25,127 nucleotides of DNA from a virus, in the IMG/VR virus record IMGVR_UViG_3300007539_000189, positions 1 to 25,127 of that record. One strand, written 5' to 3'. A model generated the notes under the pieces. It had not been told where the DNA came from, did no database searches, and saw nothing but the letters and a program-made list of their open reading frames with translations. Position 1 is the first letter of the stretch; the number at the start of each line of letters is the position of its first letter. The position numbers and the translations under genes are program-made. Positions 1 to 5,021 of the stretch are shown one piece after another.

Positions 1-778
1 CACCCTTTGCTTTCAGCGCTACAATCACGCCTTTAGGGTCAGCAGGGCGGAAGTCGTGTTCGTCACCGTCTATAGCGCGGGCAGGGAAACCATACTGGCA
101 TTCGAATGTTCCCATGGCCAGAACCTTTTTATATGCATCCGCGCTATAGACCATGGCAACACTGCCACCGGCAGACATAACCTTGATCACATCCGCATCG
201 TTGTCTTCAGTTTTGCTGAATGTTAGGTGGTAGTTGCTAGGCATTTTACCAGCACAATAGGCAAGCGCTCGTTTGGTTACTTTTGTGTAGTCATAGAATT
301 CTACCTCTGGAAAAACGTCCATCAAGCGCTTTTCAACTCCGTCGACATTAATCGTGCGGACTTCCCAAGGTAGGTCGGATGTCGCATTGAGACGGATACC
401 GGGCTGCATGCCAGCCGCCTTAGCCCTTCTGGACAGCGCAGCAATTTCAAATGCCAACACGGCCATGAAAGCATCGCGGTGCTTAAAATATGCCTGCGTT
501 TTATCCTTGCGGGATTTGTCCTTGCCAGCCATATATGCCGGGTTCCCTGCGGTGTGTAGGCATGCTGCGGCACATCCTGCCCTAGCCTGAGGGCGGACCT
601 GAAAGCCCGACAGATCGAAAGGCGCTAGATGCAAGGGCGCGGTCATGACACCTAGCTTTCCATTTTTAGCTACCTTGGGGTTGCTGTCGGGTGCTGCAAG
701 TAGACCTGAGAACTTGTGACCTTGCTCTCTGAGGTAACGTAGCGCTGCGGCTTTGGTTTTGTATCCGTTGATAGTCAT
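1..778 (-). CDS. GP88-type phage protein, C-terminus cut by window edge
   Basis: Leftward gene open from ATG at 778 to the window edge, giving 259 visible residues. I recognise the layout of the phage 'gene product 88-like' proteins of unknown function, found in phages, plasmids and bacteria. Visible marks, in order, are LAPFDLSG (51-58), a Cys pair CAAAC (69-73), RLNATSDLPWE (129-139), FYDYTK (161-166), NYHLTFS (182-188) and IDGDEHDFRPADPKGVIV (236-253). The last block normally sits near the end of such proteins, so probably only a short tail is missing (inference). The Cys residues could bind metal, but this is not shown. The start is supported by AGAGGAA about 9 bases upstream, inside a leader shared with the next leftward gene. 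Its position opposite to the late genes suggests an early role. Confidence 0.75.
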   Translation of the reverse strand, partial: MTINGYKTKAAALRYLREQGHKFSGLLAAPDSNPKVAKNGKLGVMTAPLHLAPFDLSGFQVRPQARAGCAAACLHTAGNPAYMAGKDKSRKDKTQAYFKHRDAFMAVLAFEIAALSRRAKAAGMQPGIRLNATSDLPWEVRTINVDGVEKRLMDVFPEVEFYDYTKVTKRALAYCAGKMPSNYHLTFSKTEDNDADVIKVMSAGGSVAMVYSADAYKKVLAMGTFECQYGFPARAIDGDEHDFRPADPKGVIVALKAKG

Positions 779-800
779 CTGTCGTTCCTCTGTTTGGTTG
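775..800 (-). repeat. Conserved 26-bp translation leader, copy 1
   Basis: On the minus strand this reads CAACCAAACAGAGGAACGAC followed by AGATGA. It covers the Shine-Dalgarno AGAGGAA and the start codon of the GP88-type gene. It is identical over 26 bp to 1007-1032. Confidence 0.85.
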
Positions 801-809
801 CCGGTGTGG

Positions 810-1010
810 TTACTGTGCCGGTATGATGATGCGTGAGCGGTGGACGCGGCGGATTAAACCTCCGAAATCACCGTCCTTTCGAAGATGAATAGTTTCGACA
901 TAGTCTTGTCCCTCTGTGAAACGCGCCCATGCAGGGACAGTGTACAGCGTGTCAGGGTCTTTAATAAGGACGCGGGTATTAAAGCCATTTGCAGGTTTAT
1001 CAGTAATCAT
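810..1010 (-). CDS. Small unknown leftward protein (66 aa)
   Basis: I do not recognise this protein. It is 66 residues, basic, with no membrane segment, and has the sequence feel of a compact beta-rich domain (VLIKDPDTLYTVPAWARF, then DYVETIHLRKDG). An in-frame ATG at 1067 exists. I prefer ATG at 1010 because it is preceded by the same 26-bp leader, with AGAGGAA Shine-Dalgarno, that precedes the neighbouring gene at 778. Both genes also begin ATGA. It lies about 30 bases upstream of the GP88-type gene on the same strand, so the two probably share a transcript coming from the control region on the right. Confidence 0.6.
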   Translation of the reverse strand: MITDKPANGFNTRVLIKDPDTLYTVPAWARFTEGQDYVETIHLRKDGDFGGLIRRVHRSRIIIPAQ

Positions 1011-1032
1011 CTGTCGTTCCTCTGTTTGGTTG
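1007..1032 (-). repeat. Conserved 26-bp translation leader, copy 2
   Basis: Identical over 26 bp to 775-800. It provides the Shine-Dalgarno and start codon of the 66-residue gene. Identity stops immediately upstream of the leader and just after the start codon, so it is a leader module and not a gene duplication. Confidence 0.85.
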
Positions 1033-1050
1033 GCTTTGTTGTCGTCTTGG

Positions 1051-1060
1051 TACCTAGGTA
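1051..1060. promoter_or_regulatory. TACCTAGGTA palindrome
   Basis: Perfect 10-bp palindrome upstream of the leftward genes. Its half-site TACCTAG recurs at about 1149 and 1401. A related palindrome TACCTTAAGGTA lies at 1924-1935 on the other side of the region. It may be an operator, which is inference. Confidence 0.4.
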
Positions 1061-1111
1061 GAGACAAGCCACAGCATGGTCAAGGCACAAAATGCAGTTT
1101 TTTAATTTTTT

Positions 1112-1145
1112 TTTTGACCTGGTCGGTACGTGTTTTGACCTGGTC
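1112..1145. repeat. Paired TTTTGACCTGGTC boxes, 21 bp apart
   Basis: TTTTGACCTGGTC occurs at 1112-1124 and 1133-1145, start to start 21 bp (about two helical turns). A partial third copy, TTTTGACCGTTTGGT, lies near 1200. Each box contains the near-palindrome GACCTGGTC. The helical phasing suggests a protein-binding pair on one DNA face. Confidence 0.5.
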
Positions 1146-1189
1146 AATACCTAGCCAAATGGGTAAGTATTAGTGGACTATATATATAG

Positions 1190-1217
1190 TGTATAGAGAT
1201 TTTGACCGTTTGGTAAA
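1190..1217 (-). promoter_or_regulatory. Possible sigma70-like leftward promoter
   Basis: On the minus strand, TTTACC (1217-1212) and TATACA (1195-1190) are separated by 16 bp, followed by an AT-rich start region. This would transcribe the two leftward genes with a leader of about 170 nt carrying the TTTTGACCTGGTC boxes. It is a pattern match only. Confidence 0.35.
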
Positions 1218-1275
1218 AAATACATCATGAGAAATGTTTAACAGGTGGGGGGACGGTGTGAAATGTATTACCTAA

Positions 1276-1375
1276 ATGCCCGACCGTTTTACTCAGGTAT
1301 ATGCCCGACTGTTTCACTCAGGTATATTCCCGACTGTTTCACTCAGGTATATGCCCGACTGTTTCACTCAGGTAT
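1276..1375. repeat. Iteron array A, four 25-bp units
   Basis: The unit ATGCCCGACTGTTTCACTCA plus GGTAT occurs four times in exact 25-bp register, with the cccgac core starting near 1279, 1304, 1329 and 1354. Units differ by only one to three bases. A degenerate fifth unit (TCCGATAGTTTAAC) blends into array B. Tandem identical units in a gene-free region are typical of replication iterons or operator clusters. Confidence 0.9.
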
Positions 1376-1386
1376 GTCGTCCGATA

Positions 1387-1469
1387 GTTTAACATTGAAC
1401 TACCTAGATGGTTTAACCTTAAACCATTTGGTTTAACCTTGAACTACCAGATGGTTTAACCTTGAACCA
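1387..1469. repeat. Iteron array B, four GTTTAACCTTGAAC units
   Basis: GTTTAAC(A/C)TT(G/A)AAC recurs at 1387, 1411, 1431 and 1454, with spacings of 24, 20 and 23 bp. The unit is unrelated to arrays A and C. The second copy forms the 16-bp perfect dyad GGTTTAACCTTAAACC at 1410-1425. Confidence 0.85.
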
Positions 1470-1473
1470 ATTC

Positions 1474-1548
1474 TGTGATCACAAGGTGTGACCACAAGGT
1501 GTGATCATGAGGTGTGATCACAAGGTGTGACCACAAGGTGTGATCACA
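1474..1548. repeat. Iteron array C, 13-bp TGTGATCACAAGG units
   Basis: There are 5.8 head-to-tail copies in exact 13-bp register, alternating TGTGATCACAAGG and TGTGACCACAAGG, with one TGTGATCATGAGG. The core TGTGATCACA is a perfect 10-bp palindrome. One isolated extra core lies at 1578-1587, on the far side of the G-run. A palindromic core repeated every 13 bp suggests cooperative loading of a dimeric protein. Confidence 0.9.
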
Positions 1549-1559
1549 TGATAGTCAGA

Positions 1560-1607
1560 GGGGGGGGGGGAGGCTTTTGTGATCACAGCAGGGGGGGACC
1601 CAGGGGG
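1560..1607 (+). other. G-rich block with 11-, 7- and 5-G runs
   Basis: Eleven consecutive G at 1560-1570, seven at 1591-1597 and five at 1603-1607. The spacers contain one TGTGATCACA core and GACCCA. The plus strand could fold a G-quadruplex. Long homopolymers also vary in length and are prone to sequencing error, so exact run lengths are uncertain. Confidence 0.7.
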
Positions 1608-1850
1608 ACCCGCGCGGATCCTCCCTATTTAATTGCTAAACGAAAATTTCTCACAAAAGTTTGGCGAAAGAGGCATGTTACAAAGTTCTCACGAAGTTGT
1701 GATCGAAGGGCGGCACTCCCTCTTGATTACATCTAAACTACAAAAAACAAACAAGAAAACACCACCAGGTCTCGACACACCACTGTCTCTTTCTTGCAAC
1801 ACTACACAAAAAGTTCAAAACAAGAGGTTATAAAAATCCCGTCTCAAGCG

Positions 1851-1865
1851 TATACTATAAGTATA
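1851..1865. promoter_or_regulatory. TATACT-ATA-AGTATA inverted repeat
   Basis: Perfect 6-bp arms around a 3-base centre, about 110 bp before the small terminase start. TATACT could also serve as a -10 element, but I see no good -35 at 16-18 bp, so a sigma70 promoter is not claimed. Confidence 0.45.
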
Positions 1866-1923
1866 GACTTTAGTTTGACTTTATAGGATGAGAGACAGTA
1901 AGGGGATGTGATACTAAAGTATA

Positions 1924-1935
1924 TACCTTAAGGTA
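1924..1935. promoter_or_regulatory. TACCTTAAGGTA palindrome before late genes
   Basis: Perfect 12-bp palindrome 41 bp before the small terminase ATG, in the likely leader of the rightward transcript. Its shape matches TACCTAGGTA at 1051-1060, so one factor could bind both edges of the control region (inference). Confidence 0.45.
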
Positions 1936-1976
1936 CACACACCACAACTAACATTTTTAAGAGGGGAAGACCGACC

Positions 1977-2537
1977 ATGGCAATCCTGAAACCTGAGCAG
2001 TACCGAAAGTCATCTGGCCCGTACATGACCAAAGCTCTATTTTACGAAATAACGAATGACCAGGACTCAGCCGTCTTCACTCTAAAAGAGCAGGACTACC
2101 CCATCACGAACACAGAATCTCCAGCCTATGGCAAGACTATGTTATCCTTGCGTAGGTTGTTTGTAGAATACACCTTAGACGATCCTACCGAAGTAACTTT
2201 CTCGGACAAAGTGTTTGGTAGTTGGAGAGCATGGAGTGCCATTTGTAGAAGCCCAGTACTTGCTCCCTACCTTGAAGAGTGGCGAGAAGAGGCTGCTGTG
2301 AGACGTAAGTCCCTTGCGTTCAAGTCTGTAGTAGAAGAGGCTACGGGGGGTAGGTCTGCACTACAAGCCTCAAAGTACCTCATCGAAGAACCTTGGAAAC
2401 TGAAAGGGACTCGTTCTGATACAAAGGACGGGAGAGCTTTGCGGAAGAAAATTAGGGAAACCGCTGCCAAGGCTTTTGACGATGCTGGTATCGAGGAAGA
2501 TATCCAACGGCTTAAGGATCAAGGACTTCTACAATGA
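1977..2537 (+). CDS. terS: Terminase small subunit
   Basis: Predicted 186-residue DNA-recognition subunit of the packaging motor, binding the packaging site and handing DNA to the large terminase. Residues from about 85 on resemble podophage small terminases: a helical central part (WREEAAVRRKSLAFKSVVEE, 102-121), then ALQASKYLIEEPWK (about 128-141) and a charged C-terminal helix ending EDIQRLKDQGLLQ. The call rests on this resemblance and on being first in the late cluster; no single catalytic motif exists in the family. Shine-Dalgarno AGAGGGGAAG precedes the ATG. It overlaps the next gene by ATGA. It sits next to the iteron region, which could hold its binding site. The large terminase lies 4.4 kb downstream, separated by fibre and lysis genes, an unusual split. 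Confidence 0.7.
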   Translation: MAILKPEQYRKSSGPYMTKALFYEITNDQDSAVFTLKEQDYPITNTESPAYGKTMLSLRRLFVEYTLDDPTEVTFSDKVFGSWRAWSAICRSPVLAPYLEEWREEAAVRRKSLAFKSVVEEATGGRSALQASKYLIEEPWKLKGTRSDTKDGRALRKKIRETAAKAFDDAGIEEDIQRLKDQGLLQ

Positions 2538-2818
2538 ACAGACTACACAACATCCTGGATGCCCTATCGCAGTTAGTCAATTGTGTAGTATTGCCGAGGG
2601 CCTCTGACACAAACGCAAACGAGAGTATTAGTGGTAGGGCGCACCGTGAAGGGTGGAAGAAGACGGAATGGACTATTAACCTTCTGTTCTTCTGGGATCG
2701 ACCCCATTGTTCGCGAGCTTATGCAAGAGACGTTGATCGAGCATACCAGTTAGTCCAACAATCTCTAGATGCCGCTGAGAGGAATGAGTTCTTACAACAG
2801 TCAAAAGGGAATAAATAG
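2534..2818 (+). CDS. Conserved small phage protein (94 aa)
   Basis: A 94-residue soluble protein with no signal or membrane segment. The pattern NANESISGRAHREGW (28-42), INLLFFW (48-54) and HC..AYARDVDRAY resembles a widespread family of small phage proteins of unknown role (N/D-E-S-x-S-x-R-A, W, FFW, HC), usually encoded near lysis or terminase genes. The start overlaps the terS stop (ATGA at 2534) and has AAGGA upstream inside terS, so translation is probably coupled. Function is unknown. Confidence 0.7.
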   Translation: MNRLHNILDALSQLVNCVVLPRASDTNANESISGRAHREGWKKTEWTINLLFFWDRPHCSRAYARDVDRAYQLVQQSLDAAERNEFLQQSKGNK

Positions 2819-2820
2819 CC

Positions 2821-3207
2821 ATGGCAACAATCACGCCCGCCACTACAGCAACCTCAATTGAAACACCTTTTTCAGAGCGTAGTTCGAACTATGTTTCTCG
2901 TAGCACAACGACCTGGACCGACCTCTCCACTGCTGACACAGCTACTTCTATTGATGTCTCTGGTCTTGGTGGTGTTGTAGGGGTCTTCGAGGTTAACGGC
3001 ACCTTTGGTGGAGCAACCATCGTCCTGCAAGGCTCCATTGACGGTACGAACTGGTATACGCTCGAAGACGTGCAGGGGACCGCAATCTCCGCTTCATCAG
3101 CCGCCCTGTTCGAGTTTGACACTGAGGTTACCTCAATCCGCCCCTCTAGTTCTGGAGGATCGGCTGATGACGTAACGGTAACCCTGACGTATCGAAGTAA
3201 GGCATAG
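2821..3207 (+). CDS. Small beta-rich virion protein
   Basis: A 128-residue Ser/Thr/Gly-rich protein with few charges and an alternating hydrophobic pattern typical of a beta-sandwich. The stretch FEVNGTFGGATIVLQGSIDG and then TNWYTLEDVQGTAIS, followed by IRPSSSGG, resembles small phage structural or decoration proteins of the 'GATV-LQGS-DG-NW' type. I infer a role on the capsid or tail surface. It starts 3 bases after the previous stop and ends 2 bases before the next start. Confidence 0.65.
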   Translation: MATITPATTATSIETPFSERSSNYVSRSTTTWTDLSTADTATSIDVSGLGGVVGVFEVNGTFGGATIVLQGSIDGTNWYTLEDVQGTAISASSAALFEFDTEVTSIRPSSSGGSADDVTVTLTYRSKA

Positions 3208-3209
3208 AG

Positions 3210-3497
3210 ATGGCGAAGCAAGCTAATATCACCACCATCACGACGGGCTACTACAGTACTACCGCTCTTAACGAGAACTTCAACAACCTGAACACGGCTC
3301 TTGATAATACGCTGTCGCTTGATGGTTCGACCCCTAATGCCCTTTCTGCGGATCTGGACCTGAACGGCTACAGTATTTTAAATATCGGCAGTGTGTTCTT
3401 GGACGATGGCTCGAACCTCGCGAACTTGAACAATATCACAATCAGTTCCTCCTCTCCCTCTGGTGGAAGTAACGGGGATCTGTGGTTCGTCGTCTGA
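3210..3497 (+). CDS. Short tail-fibre-like protein
   Basis: A 95-residue protein matching the start of many phage tail fibres: a helix ALNENFNNLNTALDNTLSLDG (about 18-38) followed by TPNALSADLDLNGYSILNIGS, the 'D-DLNG-ILNIG' motif that begins trimeric fibre shafts. It ends SPSGGSNGDLWFVV, resembling the P-G-GDLWF end motif of fibre segments. It is far shorter than a usual fibre, so it may be a stand-alone trimeric tip or a remnant of a longer one. Translation follows AAGTAAGG in the end of the previous gene. Confidence 0.65.
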   Translation: MAKQANITTITTGYYSTTALNENFNNLNTALDNTLSLDGSTPNALSADLDLNGYSILNIGSVFLDDGSNLANLNNITISSSSPSGGSNGDLWFVV

Positions 3498-3548
3498 TAT
3501 TATCTAATGATATCAATGGGTTATACTCTGCACGATGGGTGATAAGCG

Positions 3549-3977
3549 ATGAATAAAGCATACAAACTGGCCAGAAAGCAAATCGGCACAAGGGAAATTC
3601 CTGGCAGCAAGCACAATTCCAAGATTGTGGGGTGGTTTAAGGCTGTGGGCCACGCTTGGGTGAAGGACGATGAGACTGCTTGGTGTGCTGCTTTTGTAGG
3701 TGCTATGCTTAAAGAAGCCGGAATGCCTCACACTGGTAAGTTGAATGCCCGGTCCTATCTGGACTGGGGTGAGGGAGTCCCTCTCAGCGAAGCAAAGGAA
3801 GGCGACCTTGTTGTCTTCTATAGGGGCAAGAAGAACGGTTGGCAAGGTCACGTTGGATTCTTTGTCAGAGCCGAAGGCAACAGTATTGTAGTTCTTGGTG
3901 GTAATCAGGCTGACGCTGTAAACGAAAAGAAATATGCAGCTTCCCGCCTGCTAGGTGTTCGTCGAATGGAAGTCTAA
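3549..3977 (+). CDS. Endolysin, NlpC/P60-CHAP-type peptidase
   Basis: Predicted peptidoglycan hydrolase of 142 residues that lyses the host. It matches the compact TIGR02594-like fold: substrate motif ARKQIGTREIPGSKHNSKIV (8-27), catalytic Cys46 in AWCAAFV, catalytic His101 in GWQGHVGFFV, and a polar third residue, probably Asn119, in VLGGNQ. EGDLVVF (84-90) is the usual strand before the His motif. There is no signal peptide or membrane segment, so export would need a holin; none is visible nearby. After the TAA the same frame stays open for 27 codons and ends at 4061 overlapping the next start as ATGA, which suggests a longer ancestral C-terminus. Shine-Dalgarno is modest (GGGTGATAAG). Confidence 0.85.
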   Translation: MNKAYKLARKQIGTREIPGSKHNSKIVGWFKAVGHAWVKDDETAWCAAFVGAMLKEAGMPHTGKLNARSYLDWGEGVPLSEAKEGDLVVFYRGKKNGWQGHVGFFVRAEGNSIVVLGGNQADAVNEKKYAASRLLGVRRMEV

Positions 3978-4061
3978 GAGACTGTCGTCAAGCCTACACC
4001 AAAGGGTCGTCCCAGCATTTTTGAAACGATTCTACAAATCCTCAAAGGACTCTTAAAATGA
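3978..4061 (+). other. In-frame open stretch after endolysin stop
   Basis: Continuing in the endolysin frame past TAA (3975-3977) gives 27 codons, KPTPKGRPSIFETILQILK then GLLK at the end, closing with TGA at 4059-4061, which overlaps the ATG at 4058. The peptide has a proline-rich hinge and an amphipathic helix. No ATG, GTG or TTG start exists in it. It is either a lost C-terminal tail, a readthrough product, or chance. Confidence 0.35.
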
Positions 4062-4444
4062 GCGCAATCGCAGATCACGCAGAAAACCTGCTCCTTGACT
4101 GGCTCCTGACTACGGACTCAGTTACCCGACCCACGAATTGGTATATCGCTTTGTATACCGCAGCCCCTAATGATGCAGGAGGTGGAACCGAAGTTTCTAC
4201 TGGTGGCTATGCGCGTCAGGCAATTACTTTTGGCTCCGCGTCTTCTGGCACAGCTTCCAATACGAACCAAATTGACTTCACAGCCTCTGGGGCAGCCTAC
4301 GGCACGGTAACTCACGCTGGTGTGTTCGATGCAGTCTCCTCTGGCAACCTACTGTTCCATGGCGCTCTGGCAGCGTCGAAGACCATTGATGATGGGGATA
4401 CTTTGCAGTTCTCTGTAGGCAACTTTCAGGTGAGTCTTGACTAG
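4058..4444 (+). CDS. Virion protein of the 'LYTAAP-GGGTEV' family
   Basis: A 128-residue protein of a common phage structural family. Residues 1-35 carry the N-terminal helix and NWYIALYTAAPNDAGGGTEV, then GGYARQAITFGSASSGTA, a central ITH-G type strand (GTVTHAGVFDA), and GNLLFHGALAASKTIDDGDT near the end. The family is usually annotated as a minor tail or fibre-associated protein; its exact position in virions is not settled to my knowledge. It lies among fibre-like genes, which supports a tail role. Confidence 0.7.
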   Translation: MSAIADHAENLLLDWLLTTDSVTRPTNWYIALYTAAPNDAGGGTEVSTGGYARQAITFGSASSGTASNTNQIDFTASGAAYGTVTHAGVFDAVSSGNLLFHGALAASKTIDDGDTLQFSVGNFQVSLD

Positions 4445-4454
4445 GGAGTAGACC

Positions 4455-5021
4455 ATGTCCAGCCCTCGCATTACAGAAGCTGGCGACACGAGGGTAACAG
4501 AGGACGGTCTAGACACGCGAGTTGTCCCGTCTACTGAGGTTGCTTCTGTAGCCTTCTCCGGCGCTGGCACAATTAACTACTCGGCCCTGTCGATCCCCGG
4601 CTCCTTTAGCTCTACTGCTTTCTCTGGTGCTGGTTCCGTTTCTATGACGGGCGACAAAGTGTTGTTGGTTTCGGCAACACTCTCTGGCGCAGGAACAACC
4701 TCCTTTGACAACACTTCGACCCTGTTTGGGTTTGCCGGTGTTCTCGTTGAAGGGATCGACTACATCAGGGTTACAACCGGCGAAGACACACGAGTAACTG
4801 AAAGCGGAGCAGATATTCGTGTTACTTCAGAGGTTGGCGGCTTCACAGGTTTTGGATCAATCACAGGTAGCGCGACACGAGTTCCTTTCTCCTCGACCCC
4901 ACAGGTCAAGCACGAAGGCACTTGGAAAACCTTTGTACCCTACGTCAAGTACGAGGGTGAGTGGTGCGTACCGAGGTACATCTACTACAAACAATCAGGA
5001 TCATGGACTAGGGCATACTAA
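4455..5021 (+). CDS. Repeat-rich structural protein, likely surface-exposed
   Basis: A 188-residue protein made of short repeats. The motif RVTE-G-DTRV occurs at residues 4-22 and again at about 106-125. FSGAGTI / FSGAGSV / LSGAGTT occurs three times in the middle. The C-terminus has tandem aromatic units (VKHEGTWKTFVPYVKYEGEW, then YYKQSGSW), like the W-x-V-YVK-GGTW repeats found at the ends of phage tail proteins. The whole fits a beta-structured surface or receptor-contact protein. Good Shine-Dalgarno (AGGGAG). The stop overlaps the next start as TAATG. Confidence 0.6.
   Translation: MSSPRITEAGDTRVTEDGLDTRVVPSTEVASVAFSGAGTINYSALSIPGSFSSTAFSGAGSVSMTGDKVLLVSATLSGAGTTSFDNTSTLFGFAGVLVEGIDYIRVTTGEDTRVTESGADIRVTSEVGGFTGFGSITGSATRVPFSSTPQVKHEGTWKTFVPYVKYEGEWCVPRYIYYKQSGSWTRAY

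Larger units (their letters stand above)
1011..1976. other. Gene-free divergent control region
   Basis: About 966 bp separate the leftward and rightward gene blocks. The short open frames here are built from repeats and show no protein-like character. The region holds, left to right: a palindrome (1051), paired TTTTGACCTGGTC boxes (1112-1145), a possible leftward promoter (1190-1217), three tandem repeat arrays (1276-1548), a G-rich block (1560-1607), about 240 bp of AT-rich DNA, and two dyads (1851 and 1924) before the small terminase gene. This combination fits an origin of replication, packaging site or operator cluster. The sequence alone cannot choose among them. Confidence 0.8.

Noticed and set aside
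916-1173. 85-residue plus-strand open frame opposite the small leftward gene
   Set aside because: The minus-strand gene has a leader shared with its neighbour. This frame has no ribosome site and runs into the poly-T control region.
1245-1436. 63-residue plus-strand open frame
   Set aside because: It is made almost entirely of the 25-bp and GTTTAAC repeat units; the repeated peptide is a by-product of the array.
1276-1548. Tandem repeats as a CRISPR array
   Set aside because: Units are directly adjacent or nearly so, with no unique spacers of 30 bp or more between identical repeats, and no cas genes are present.
1527-1833. Two overlapping open frames (69 and 66 residues) after the iterons
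   Set aside because: They run through the 13-bp repeats, the G-runs and AT-rich DNA, with no Shine-Dalgarno and no protein-like composition.
1828-1856. Rightward sigma70 promoter using TATACT as -10
   Set aside because: The only -35 candidate at 17 bp (TTATAA) matches the consensus at three positions, so I keep only the inverted repeat.
3498-3548. Tiny open frame before the endolysin as a holin
   Set aside because: It encodes only about 11 residues and cannot form a membrane segment; there is no other membrane-protein frame nearby.
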